Source of the DNA: Lentimicrobium sp.
GTDB lineage: Bacteria > Bacteroidota > Bacteroidia > Bacteroidales > Lentimicrobiaceae
Direction: 5' to 3'
Assembly: GCA_023957275.1 (NCBI GenBank)
Contig: JAMLHF010000002.1
Coordinates: 62,001-126,000 of the forward strand
Length of the DNA: 64,000 nt
Shown: positions 9,798-17,157 of the stretch, piece by piece
How the letters are laid out: each line of letters opens with the position of its first letter
Numbering within the stretch: position 1 is the stretch's first letter
Notes under the pieces: generated by a model
What the model was told of the DNA's origin: nothing
Databases searched by the model: none
What the model saw: only the letters and a program-made list of their open reading frames with translations
Translations under genes and position numbers: made by a program

Positions 9798-9842
9798 ATA
9801 AAAAAAGAATAACCCGTCAGGTATGATGAAACCTGACAGGTT
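9798..9842 (-). terminator. terminator of the DUF3127 gene
   Basis: A 12-bp stem (AACCTGTCAGGT / ACCTGACGGGTT, one mismatch) at 9811-9842. On the minus strand it is followed by ATTCTTTTTTT. It ends the leftward group beginning with aat. Confidence 0.75.
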
Positions 9843-9869
9843 AAATTAAAGAAACCGTTTCACCCTTTA

Positions 9870-10250
9870 TCAGAAGGGCAGGTCATTCGTAAGTTCGTCA
9901 GCGGCGGCAGCGCCTGTGCCTGAATCAGGCAGCGAGGTACCTGCCTGTTGTTCCGGAGCAGCAGCGGCGCCTTCTATCTTCCAGGCTTCCAGATTGGTGA
10001 AGTAGTTGACATTGCCGTCTTTTTCCCATTTTCGCCCCCTTAAGTTAAACCAAAGCCTGATATCCTGACCGGTATTGTAGGCGTCAATCAGGCTGCAGCG
10101 ATCCTGGGTAAGCTGGAATTTCAGCATTTCTGTAAATGAAGAGTTAGGATTGTCCCTGAACTCGATTACGAATTCCCTTTTTTTAAATTTCTCAGAAACG
10201 TTCTGTGTTTCAAATTTTTCAATCAGTTTTCCTGTAATTTCAAAAGCCAT
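9870..10250 (-). CDS. DUF3127 OB-fold-like protein with SSB-type C-terminal tip
   Basis: The protein has 126 residues. Residues 1-95 match the Bacteroidota DUF3127 family (MAFEITGKLIEKFETQNVSE... FVIEFRDN...LKFQLTQDRCSL...FNLRGRKW...YFTNLEAWKI), predicted to adopt an OB-like fold. A low-complexity Ala/Gly-rich linker follows, and the protein ends NDLPF, resembling the acidic-Pro-Phe tip that single-strand DNA-binding protein uses to recruit partners. A role in DNA metabolism is therefore an inference; the family itself is uncharacterised. It lies 21 bp after the guanine deaminase stop and a strong terminator follows. Confidence 0.85.
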   Translation of the reverse strand: MAFEITGKLIEKFETQNVSEKFKKREFVIEFRDNPNSSFTEMLKFQLTQDRCSLIDAYNTGQDIRLWFNLRGRKWEKDGNVNYFTNLEAWKIEGAAAAPEQQAGTSLPDSGTGAAAADELTNDLPF

Positions 10251-10271
10251 TGGTGATAAATATAAAGTGAA

Positions 10272-10748
10272 TTAATAAGGAATTTTTCTGTCAGATTCTT
10301 TCCATTGTCTGAAAACATGCAAAGCTTCTTCCCGCAATAATTGTCCTCCGGGAATGGACCGTTGACCGGGGATCAGGCTGATTTCCCGGTAAATAAAGTC
10401 ATCGTCAAAGCCGGCGTCAGCGGCATCGCGCCGGCCGGCGGCGAAATAGATTCTTTCGGGGCGCGCCCAGTAGATAGCGCCGAGGCACATCGGGCATGGT
10501 TCGCAGGAGCAGTAAATTTCGCAACCATCCAGTTGAAAACTACCCAATGCAGCGCAGGCTTCCCTGATAGCGACTACCTCGGCATGGGCTGTGGGGTCAT
10601 TGTCCGAAGTAACATGATTGCTTCCCCGGGCAATAATTTCTCCGTTCTTTACTACAACGGCACCAAAAGGCCCGCCCCTGCCCGAGGCAATATTTTCTTC
10701 CGCAAGGCGCAGGGCTTCTGCCATAAATTCTTTCCGTGCATCAATCAT
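10272..10748 (-). CDS. guaD: guanine deaminase (cytidine deaminase-like fold)
   Basis: The protein has 158 residues from the ATG at 10748; a TTG two codons upstream directly follows the aat stop. Zinc ligands are in TAHAEVVAIR (His, with catalytic Glu) and CEPCPMCLGAIYWARP (two Cys). The tail AGFDDDFIYREI is the guanine-deaminase-type extension, closely resembling Bacillus GuaD rather than tRNA adenosine deaminase TadA. It should convert guanine to xanthine and ammonia in purine salvage. It is apparently translationally coupled to aat, with which it shares direction and zero spacing. Confidence 0.88.
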   Translation of the reverse strand: MIDARKEFMAEALRLAEENIASGRGGPFGAVVVKNGEIIARGSNHVTSDNDPTAHAEVVAIREACAALGSFQLDGCEIYCSCEPCPMCLGAIYWARPERIYFAAGRRDAADAGFDDDFIYREISLIPGQRSIPGGQLLREEALHVFRQWKESDRKIPY

Positions 10749-10754
10749 ATTCAA

Positions 10755-11450
10755 TCAGAATTGGTTCCACGATCCCCTGATCGGCGCTGCCTCCAGCGCA
10801 CTTTTTAACAGGCTGATGTATTCGTCCCTGGATATGGTAAAGGCCCCGAGACTCAACAAATGAGAAGTCGGCATCTGGGCATCAATAAAATGAAAACCTT
10901 TCTCATCCAGTTTTGTGCAAAGATAATAAAGGGCGGCTTTAGAAGCATCACTCACCAGGTGAAACATCGATTCTCCAAAAAAAGCTTTGCCCAGAGAAAC
11001 ACCATATAACCCTCCCGCAAGGCGATCTTCATGCCATACTTCAACAGAATGAGCCAGCCCTGTTTTGTGCAGTTCGGTGTATGCATCAATCATTGCAGGC
11101 GTTATCCATGTGCCGCTTTCCTGTTTTCTTTTTACTCCGGCACAAAATTGTATGACGCTTGCAAAGTCTTTGTCAAATGAAAAAGTGAAATGTCCGTTTT
11201 TTAATTTTTGTTTCAGGCTTGAGGAGGTTCTGAACAAACCTGGCTTCAGCAGACACCTGGTTTCAGGTGAGTACCACATAATTGGCGTCGAAATGTCATA
11301 CCAGGGGAAAATTCCGCTGCTATATGCTTTTACCAGCCTCCCGGGACTCAGATCACCCCCCGCGGCCAATAATCCGTCGGTCCTGCAATCACTCAGGGGC
11401 GGGAAGTCGTCGGACGCGCGCAGATACTTTATCCTGTGGTCAGCCTGCAT
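10755..11450 (-). CDS. aat: leucyl/phenylalanyl-tRNA--protein transferase
   Basis: A 231-residue protein from the ATG at 11450; another in-frame ATG at 11486 would add 12 residues absent from the family. Signatures include DGLLAAGGDLSPGRLVKAYSSGIFPWY, WYSPETRC, ESGTWITPAMIDAY, HSVEVWHEDRLAGGLYGVSLG, FFGESMF and FIDAQ, spread across its whole length. Aat moves Leu or Phe from aminoacyl-tRNA to proteins with N-terminal Lys or Arg, marking them for ClpS-ClpAP degradation. It is first in a leftward group with guanine deaminase and the DUF3127 protein. Confidence 0.93.
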   Translation of the reverse strand: MQADHRIKYLRASDDFPPLSDCRTDGLLAAGGDLSPGRLVKAYSSGIFPWYDISTPIMWYSPETRCLLKPGLFRTSSSLKQKLKNGHFTFSFDKDFASVIQFCAGVKRKQESGTWITPAMIDAYTELHKTGLAHSVEVWHEDRLAGGLYGVSLGKAFFGESMFHLVSDASKAALYYLCTKLDEKGFHFIDAQMPTSHLLSLGAFTISRDEYISLLKSALEAAPIRGSWNQF

Positions 11451-11547
11451 GATATTACAATGAATTTCAATGGCTAATTTAAACATTTTAATCTCCCGGT
11501 TACAAGTACTAAATGAGTAATTATATTACTCAATAAATGCCGGGCAT

Positions 11548-11577
11548 AAAAAAAACCGGCTACGGGAACCGGTTTTT
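11548..11577. terminator. intrinsic terminator, both strands
   Basis: Stem AAAAACCGG / CCGGTTTTT with a nine-base loop. T-runs occur on both strands, so it can end serC (leftward) and block read-through in the other direction. Confidence 0.7.
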
Positions 11578-11595
11578 AAAGGCAAGTGCCTATGC

Positions 11596-12666
11596 TCAGG
11601 CGTTTTCTTTTTCAAAATCGTGCATACAGGCAACCAGTGCTTCAACGCTTTCCTTTGGCAGGGCGTTGTATGTGGAAGCCCTGAATCCGCCAACTGAACG
11701 GTGGCCTTTAATACCAACCATTCCGCGGTTTTTGGCAAACTCCATAAAAGCGTCCTCTTTGTCTTTGTATTGCTCTTTCATCACAAAGCAGATGTTCATC
11801 AGTGACCTGGAGTCTTTCTCAGCGGTTCCCACAAACATTTTGCTGTTGTCGATGGCATTATAGAGGATGTTTGCTTTTTCGATGTTCATTTTTTCGATGG
11901 CAGCTACCCCGCCAATGGACTTGATCCATTTCAGCGTTTCTTTCACGGTAAATATGGGCAGACACGGAGGGGTGTTGAACATGGAACCTTCTTTAATGTG
12001 GGTCCGATAGTCCAGCATAGTTGGGATAGTTCTTTCAACCTTCCCAAGGATATCTTCACGTACGATCACAAAGGTAACGCCGGCAGGGCCGAGATTTTTC
12101 TGGGCGCCGCCATAGATCATGGCATATTTGGATACATCAACCGGGCGGCTGAGAATGTCGGATGACATGTCAGCAATCAGGGGAATGTTACAGTCAAAAT
12201 CAGTCCGGATTTCTGTTCCGTAGATGGTATTGTTGGTGGTAATGTGGAAATAGTCGGCATCTGCCGGAACTGTGTAGCCTTTGGGAATGTATGTGTAGTT
12301 TTTGTCGGCGGATGAAGCTACTACATTCACTTCGCCGAACAGTTTGGCTTCCTTGATTGCTTTCTTAGCCCAGACACCTGTTTCGAGGTAGGCCGCCTTT
12401 TTCGACATCAGGTTAAAGGGGATCATGCAGAACTGCATGCTGGCTCCACCGCCAAGGAAAAGAACCTGATAACCTTCAGGGATGTTGAGTAACTCTTTGA
12501 AAAGTGCTGTTGCTTCGTCAATCACTGCCTGAAAATCCTTGCTCCGGTGCGAGATTTCAAGGATTGACATACCAATGCCATTCAGGTCCAGCACAGCCTT
12601 GGCCGTGTTTTCGATGGCTATCTGCGGCAGAATGGAAGGACCGGCGTTGAAATTGTGTTTTTTCAT
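11596..12666 (-). CDS. serC: phosphoserine aminotransferase
   Basis: The protein has 356 residues, usual length. It opens [14 protein letters not shown] and contains the family block [11 protein letters not shown], the PLP-lysine segment [12 protein letters not shown], and the C-terminal [20 protein letters not shown] that closes the active site. It converts 3-phosphohydroxypyruvate plus glutamate to phosphoserine in serine synthesis and can act in pyridoxine synthesis. In many Bacteroidota serA follows; here serC stands alone, with a promoter upstream and a terminator behind. Confidence 0.96.
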   Translation of the reverse strand: MKKHNFNAGPSILPQIAIENTAKAVLDLNGIGMSILEISHRSKDFQAVIDEATALFKELLNIPEGYQVLFLGGGASMQFCMIPFNLMSKKAAYLETGVWAKKAIKEAKLFGEVNVVASSADKNYTYIPKGYTVPADADYFHITTNNTIYGTEIRTDFDCNIPLIADMSSDILSRPVDVSKYAMIYGGAQKNLGPAGVTFVIVREDILGKVERTIPTMLDYRTHIKEGSMFNTPPCLPIFTVKETLKWIKSIGGVAAIEKMNIEKANILYNAIDNSKMFVGTAEKDSRSLMNICFVMKEQYKDKEDAFMEFAKNRGMVGIKGHRSVGGFRASTYNALPKESVEALVACMHDFEKENA

Positions 12667-13021
12667 GATGTTGTGAATTAAGTTGGTAAACTTATTTTAT
12701 GTCTGATGCGCTTAAATACCGGCTGAAAACTGAAGCAAAGGTATAAAGTTTTATACAGTTGCCAAGTTTATGAAAATTCTTTTCTTGTAAAGTTTAATCA
12801 TCTGTAAAATAGTAAATTGACGATATAAATTTAACTAAAATACATGAATAGTGCAAATCCTGAATGCTGGTTTTATGAATACAACAACCGGCCGGGCAGA
12901 ATAAACAGGTGGCAGTATGGAATTTCAGCGGAGAAACCAGGCTATGAGTTCATCATTCAGGCTTGATGGCCTGCATTTTTTTACATGCAAGGAACCCGTG
13001 AAGGATGAAATTTCCTGATCT
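12667..13021. other. intergenic region upstream of serC
   Basis: About 355 bp. It contains the serC promoter (12736-12766). A 40-codon plus-strand frame at 12844-12966 has no recognisable signal or similarity and is not called as a gene. I saw no riboswitch-like structure. Confidence 0.4.
12736..12766 (-). promoter_or_regulatory. serC promoter
   Basis: On the minus strand CTTG, 19 bp, then TACCTTTG (12743-12736), fitting the Bacteroidota consensus. The leader before the ATG would be about 60 nt. Confidence 0.6.
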
Positions 13022-13951
13022 TCACTGGGGCGGGAATAAATCATAACTGACCGGCTTGCGCGGTTTTTTTTCTTTTCCGGTGGGAGCCGGGTTGCGTGGT
13101 GCGATGTCTTCAACAAAAGTCCAGAACCTGTCAAATATAATATATCCGTCATATATGTTACCGGCAGGCACATAAGCCCATCGCTGACCCGTAAGGGATT
13201 CGTTCATAGGTACCAGCCGGTCGAGAACAATAATGTCATCGTTTATCTTTCTCTGTGATTTCCTTACATTGGAAAGGGTGACTTTCTGGCGGTCATAGCT
13301 TTGTGTGAATGATGCCTGTGAAGCGTATTCCGAAACCACCCTGTTTTTTAATCCGTCTTTTGTCCTGAATATGGATGCCCCGAAAACAGGAAATCCATCC
13401 TGATCAAAACTAAGTGCGTCAATTGTTTTTCGGCTGGTAGTCCGGCTGAACCCATCCCATCCAAGCAGGGTGTAAAAGGATCCTGTAAGTTCTTTCCTGC
13501 AGATAATGCGGTAATACAATCCCCCGGGCCAGTTTCCGTCTCTGAAAATACTATCCTCTGAAATCTCCTGCAACGCAGGCATGGGCTTCATGGGAATTAC
13601 CCGGTTTGTAATATTGTTTCTGATAATCAGGAAGTATATGTTTGTCCCGTTGTTCTGCTGCAGATTCCAGTTAACAAGGGTGATTTTCGCGTCAGGTGAT
13701 GTGATTATCCCGATACCCAGCGAATCAAACATCTTATCTGATGCCGGCGATTCTCTTAGTCCTGCAGTGAGTTTATCGAAGAAAACGCTGTTGATCTCCA
13801 GCCGGAGAGAGTCGGATTTTTCCTTACGGGCACTGTCGATCAGCGCCTTCAGCCCGTTGCCGGCAGGTTCCTGTAACGGCTGAACAGCTTTTACCCGTAA
13901 TCCGCTGCACGTAAACAATAAAATCAGGCCAGCGGATAATATGGTCTTCAT
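13022..13951 (-). CDS. secreted protein of unknown function
   Basis: A 309-residue protein from the ATG at 13951, chosen because it places a signal peptide at the N-terminus (MKTILSAGLILLFTCSGLRVKA). The longer frame from 13987 adds 12 residues before it. The mature part has ITLVNWNLQQNNGTNIYFLI and YYRIICRKELTGSFYTLLGWDG, a conserved-looking mixed alpha/beta region, and ends in a Pro/Lys-rich segment. No domain is recognised. It lies divergently from the acyl-CoA reductase homologue, 87 bp apart, and both may share control. Confidence 0.75.
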   Translation of the reverse strand: MKTILSAGLILLFTCSGLRVKAVQPLQEPAGNGLKALIDSARKEKSDSLRLEINSVFFDKLTAGLRESPASDKMFDSLGIGIITSPDAKITLVNWNLQQNNGTNIYFLIIRNNITNRVIPMKPMPALQEISEDSIFRDGNWPGGLYYRIICRKELTGSFYTLLGWDGFSRTTSRKTIDALSFDQDGFPVFGASIFRTKDGLKNRVVSEYASQASFTQSYDRQKVTLSNVRKSQRKINDDIIVLDRLVPMNESLTGQRWAYVPAGNIYDGYIIFDRFWTFVEDIAPRNPAPTGKEKKPRKPVSYDLFPPQ

Positions 13952-14038
13952 TGCCCCTTTTTGCAATATGGTTGTAATGTAAGGCATTTCGGCCGAGAAG
14001 TCTTAATTTTGCTGCAAATATACACTTCAATAACGTTC

Positions 14039-15046
14039 ATGGATCAAAAACAGGTACAGGCAGGATTGCAAAAATTTGCAGAAGAGTTGTTTTCGCTGTC
14101 AGGTGAAGACTTCCGGCTGCTTGAACCAGCAGAACTGCCGGCACCGCATGATAACTTCCGGGAACAATTCCTGTTGAGCATTCAGGCCAACCGGTGGTTT
14201 GTTGATGAGCACATAAGGTATGCCCTGAAGTGGCTGGCCGGAAGCATGCTTGAATCTGTCAGGGTGTTGTCGGCAATGAAACCCGTGACCAATCCTTTGC
14301 CCGTTGCTTTTTGGATTAGGCCGTTGACTCCTCTTGAGGGCATGGGAGAAATCATTCAGGCTGCGCTAAGCGGACACCGATGCCTGATAAAGACCGGTGT
14401 CAGCAACAGAAAAATGTATGAAGCCATTTTTGGCATGATGGGTAATCATATCCCCGGTATTGCCGGGAGCTTGGTTTATGTTGACAATATATTTCCTGAA
14501 TTCAGCGGTATGATTGTTATCGGTGAAAAGGAAGGGCCGGTTTCGGAATCTTACCTTTCGAGATACCCGCTGCTCAGGTTTAATTATAATGAATCCGCGA
14601 TAATTTCTGGAAATGAATCTGATGAGGAGTTGCGTATTCTTGCCGAAGATATTTGTATACATTTCGGGCGCTCAGCGCGTAATGTTAAGGTGATAAAGGT
14701 CCCGCGGGGTTATGATTTCCGGTCGTTGATGGAAGCGATTTCAACATACGGCTGGCAGATCAATCATTCAGTTTACCTGAATCATTATGAATACCAAAAG
14801 GCTTCGATGTTATTGGGCCGGGTACCTCATCTTGACAGCGGACATCTGTTGCTTGCTGAAAAAAAGGAGTACTTTGGCAGGATAGGTGTTCTGGTTTATG
14901 AGTATGTGCCTCCGGGGCCTGCAACTGACATGCCGGCCGGAAGTACGGCAGACGGGATCAGGCAGTCCGCTCAGTCAGGACGGTGCCGGAACTTCTTCAG
15001 CAATGCTGATGCGATGGGGTGTTTTCTGGAAAAACTTAAAGATTAA
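14039..15046 (+). CDS. LuxC-like acyl-CoA reductase homologue, catalytic Cys apparently missing
   Basis: A 335-residue protein from the ATG at 14039; an upstream frame to 13961 overlaps the divergent gene. It resembles the Bacteroidota LuxC/acyl-CoA reductase family (NPLPVAFWIRPLTPLEGMGEIIQAA, RYPLLRFNYNESAIISGNESDEEL, YDFRSLMEAI). From memory these enzymes have a GLGCRNV-like segment whose Cys forms the acyl-thioester; here the segment reads GRSARNV, with Ala213 at the Cys position. The C-terminal region is short and divergent. It may therefore be inactive or non-reducing. It is a single gene, divergent from a secreted protein. Confidence 0.78.
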   Translation: MDQKQVQAGLQKFAEELFSLSGEDFRLLEPAELPAPHDNFREQFLLSIQANRWFVDEHIRYALKWLAGSMLESVRVLSAMKPVTNPLPVAFWIRPLTPLEGMGEIIQAALSGHRCLIKTGVSNRKMYEAIFGMMGNHIPGIAGSLVYVDNIFPEFSGMIVIGEKEGPVSESYLSRYPLLRFNYNESAIISGNESDEELRILAEDICIHFGRSARNVKVIKVPRGYDFRSLMEAISTYGWQINHSVYLNHYEYQKASMLLGRVPHLDSGHLLLAEKKEYFGRIGVLVYEYVPPGPATDMPAGSTADGIRQSAQSGRCRNFFSNADAMGCFLEKLKD

Positions 15047-15083
15047 TTGTCGATAAAAAGTTTCAAAAATATGTTTCAGATTT

Positions 15084-15115
15084 TTTGGCTATTACCAAAA
15101 TAGTTTTTACTTTTG
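15084..15115 (+). promoter_or_regulatory. rpmE promoter
   Basis: TTTG at 15084-15087, a 20-bp spacer, then TACTTTTG at 15108-15115: a full match to the Bacteroidota promoter. Predicted start near 15122, giving a leader of about 95 nt. Confidence 0.7.
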
Positions 15116-15141
15116 CAGTCCCAAAAATTGAAGGGCAATGC

Positions 15142-15160
15142 ATTGCAATAAGGTTGCAAT
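15142..15160 (+). promoter_or_regulatory. hairpin in the L31 mRNA leader
   Basis: A perfect 7-bp stem ATTGCAA / TTGCAAT with a five-base loop, within the predicted leader and 55 nt before the start codon. It could be a site for translational control of L31, but this is only a structural suggestion. Confidence 0.3.
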
Positions 15161-15215
15161 CATTCAGGAAAAGAAACATTGATTGAACCGGGATTATTTA
15201 ACAATAACTGAACTC

Positions 15216-15485
15216 ATGAAAAAAGACATTCATCCCAAGGATTACAGGTTGGTGGTTTTCAAAGATATGTCGAACGACTATACATTTGTCACTAAATCAA
15301 CAGTAGCTACCAAAGATACCATTGTTTGGGAAGATGGTAAGGAGTATCCGCTGGTAAAGCTTGAGATATCAAATACATCTCATCCGTTTTATACCGGTAA
15401 GATTAAACTTATCGACACCGCCGGACGTGTTGACAAGTTCAAAACGAAATACCAGAAACATTTCGACAACAGGAATAAGGCCTGA
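15216..15485 (+). CDS. rpmE2: 50S ribosomal protein L31, type B
   Basis: An 89-residue protein from the ATG at 15216 ([19 protein letters not shown]). Type B features: no zinc-binding Cys residues, the conserved [10 protein letters not shown] segment, and the C-terminal [12 protein letters not shown]. It is part of the large subunit at the central protuberance. The gene has its own promoter and terminator, so it is monocistronic, like many Bacteroidota L31 genes. Confidence 0.95.
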   Translation: MKKDIHPKDYRLVVFKDMSNDYTFVTKSTVATKDTIVWEDGKEYPLVKLEISNTSHPFYTGKIKLIDTAGRVDKFKTKYQKHFDNRNKA

Positions 15486-15525
15486 AGCGAGTTTTCAGCA
15501 TCCGGTTGTTAATAAGATTTCACGG

Positions 15526-15551
15526 GCCCTTTTTTTCAAAAGGGCTTTTTT
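15526..15551 (+). terminator. rpmE terminator
   Basis: Stem GCCCTTTT / AAAAGGGC followed by TTTTTT, 40 bp after the L31 stop. Confidence 0.8.
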
Positions 15552-15554
15552 CGT

Positions 15555-15562
15555 TACTTTTG
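15555..15562 (+). promoter_or_regulatory. -7 box upstream of alternative glmU
   Basis: TACTTTTG matches TAnnTTTG, immediately after the rpmE terminator and 40 bp before the ATG. The -33 position has only TTTC. Confidence 0.4.
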
Positions 15563-15601
15563 TAAGTATTATACGTTTAAGCACTTTTAAACTGTTATTT
15601 T

Positions 15602-16777
15602 ATGAATTATGTCCTTTTTGACGAATCTAGGCGCAATAATCTGCTCCCCCTTACTTTTCTGAGGCCTGTTGCTGACATCAGGTTTGGCATTTTAACCATT
15701 CGTGAGAAGTGGGAACGCTTTTTAAATTGCAAAACATCCACCCTTACCGAGGATTATCTTTCTGCCAAATTTCCTCTTGTGAAGGAAAAAGAAAATATCA
15801 TCATCAATGGAGCTGTTTGTCCAAACAATAAGCTGGTAGATGAGATTGGCCGGCTGCAGGCCGGACAGGTGCTGGTAAAAGGAGATACTGTTATTGCGAT
15901 GTACGTGAATGAAGCGGATTTCGAAAAACCAGGCCGGGCGGTCGAAGAGGTTGAAACAGAAGCTGAATTTCTGGAAATCAACAACACCTGGGATATATTT
16001 GCGAAAAATGAATTGGCATTGACTTCTGATTATGAGTTAATTACCCATGGCAGGAAGTCGCAGAAAATACCGGCTCACTGCCTGGCAATAAAGCCGGAAA
16101 ATATTTTCATTGAGCCTGGCGCTGAAGTACTTGCTGCTACGTTGAATGCCTCTGCGGGGCCTGTTTATATCGGGAAGGATTCCGTGGTGATGGAAGGTGC
16201 CAACCTGCGTGGCCCGCTGGCAGTATGCGAGCATGCCCAGGTTAAAATGGGTGCCAAGGTTTATGGGGCAACAACCATCGGACCCTGGTCTAAAGTGGGA
16301 GGAGAAGTCAATAACAGCGTGATTTTCGCTTATTCAAACAAAGCCCATGACGGATTCCTCGGGCATTCTGTGATTGCCGAATGGTGTAACCTGGGCGCAG
16401 ATACCAATACTTCTAACCTGAAGAACACGTACGATCAGGTGAAGTTATGGAGCTATCCTGACGAATCATTTGTGGAAACCGGTCAGCAGTTTTGCGGACT
16501 GATCATGGGCGACCATTCAAAATGCGGAATCAATACCATGTTCAATACAGGAACTGTGGTAGGGGTCAGTTCAAACATTTTCGGATCCGGTTTTCAGCGT
16601 AACTTTATCTCCTCCTTCAGGTGGGGTGGGGTTTCCGGATTCTCAACCTTCCTGCCGAAAAAAGCCATTGAAGTAGCTAAGGGAATGTATAGCAGGCGTG
16701 AACTTGATTTTACCGATGTTGATGCCAAACTTATCCAGGATGTTTACAATCTGACACATAACTACCGGAGAATGTAA
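15602..16777 (+). CDS. alternative GlmU-family sugar nucleotidyl/acyltransferase
   Basis: The protein has 391 residues. The N-terminal half (MNYVLFDESRRNNLLPLTFLRPVADIRFGI) is of the variant nucleotidyltransferase type found in Bacteroidota and lacks the usual GxGTRM signature. The C-terminal half (about 180-370) shows hexapeptide repeats of a left-handed beta helix (VYIGKDSVVMEGANLRGP, GAKVYGATTIGPWSKVGGEV). The closest known group is the alternative bacterial GlmU proteins proposed to make UDP-GlcNAc from glucosamine-1-phosphate. The pathway role is inferred from that family. It lies between L31 and Lon and is not co-transcribed with either, as terminators flank it. Confidence 0.85.
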   Translation: MNYVLFDESRRNNLLPLTFLRPVADIRFGILTIREKWERFLNCKTSTLTEDYLSAKFPLVKEKENIIINGAVCPNNKLVDEIGRLQAGQVLVKGDTVIAMYVNEADFEKPGRAVEEVETEAEFLEINNTWDIFAKNELALTSDYELITHGRKSQKIPAHCLAIKPENIFIEPGAEVLAATLNASAGPVYIGKDSVVMEGANLRGPLAVCEHAQVKMGAKVYGATTIGPWSKVGGEVNNSVIFAYSNKAHDGFLGHSVIAEWCNLGADTNTSNLKNTYDQVKLWSYPDESFVETGQQFCGLIMGDHSKCGINTMFNTGTVVGVSSNIFGSGFQRNFISSFRWGGVSGFSTFLPKKAIEVAKGMYSRRELDFTDVDAKLIQDVYNLTHNYRRM

Positions 16778-17157
16778 ACTTTTTATGTATCCCCTTGTTT
16801 ATCCGGTAATCTGAATAGACTGCCGGATTTTTTTTTGCAGACAAAATTCTGAACCCGGATGAAGCGTTCAACAATTCCTGAATGAACAAATGTCTGTTAT
16901 TAACGCAATAACAACAGCATTGATTACAAGCATTAAGCCGGGGACACCCTCAGAATATCAACAGCTTGTTCCTGTCGGGCTTTGGGTTGATTATTCCTTG
17001 TTAAATGCAGAATCACTGACTCAAAAAAAACAGCCTGTAACTTCAGTAGCTTTGAAAATAATACATTTACCGGCATGATATTTGACTTTAGTCAGAACAC
17101 TCTTTTTGGCTGATTGAATATGACAATTTGAACATACCAAAACTTATTTTTACTGAT
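16778..17157. other. intergenic region before lon
   Basis: Contains the terminator at 16801-16836. A short frame at 16890-17078 has no start context or similarity and is not called. I could not identify a convincing lon promoter. Confidence 0.4.
16801..16836 (+). terminator. terminator after alternative glmU
   Basis: Stem ATCCGG / CCGGAT with a 16-base loop, followed by a run of nine T, 23 bp after the stop. Confidence 0.75.

Noticed and set aside
12844..12966. 40-codon plus-strand frame upstream of serC
   Set aside because: No ribosome-binding context, motif or conserved feature; length is within chance expectation.
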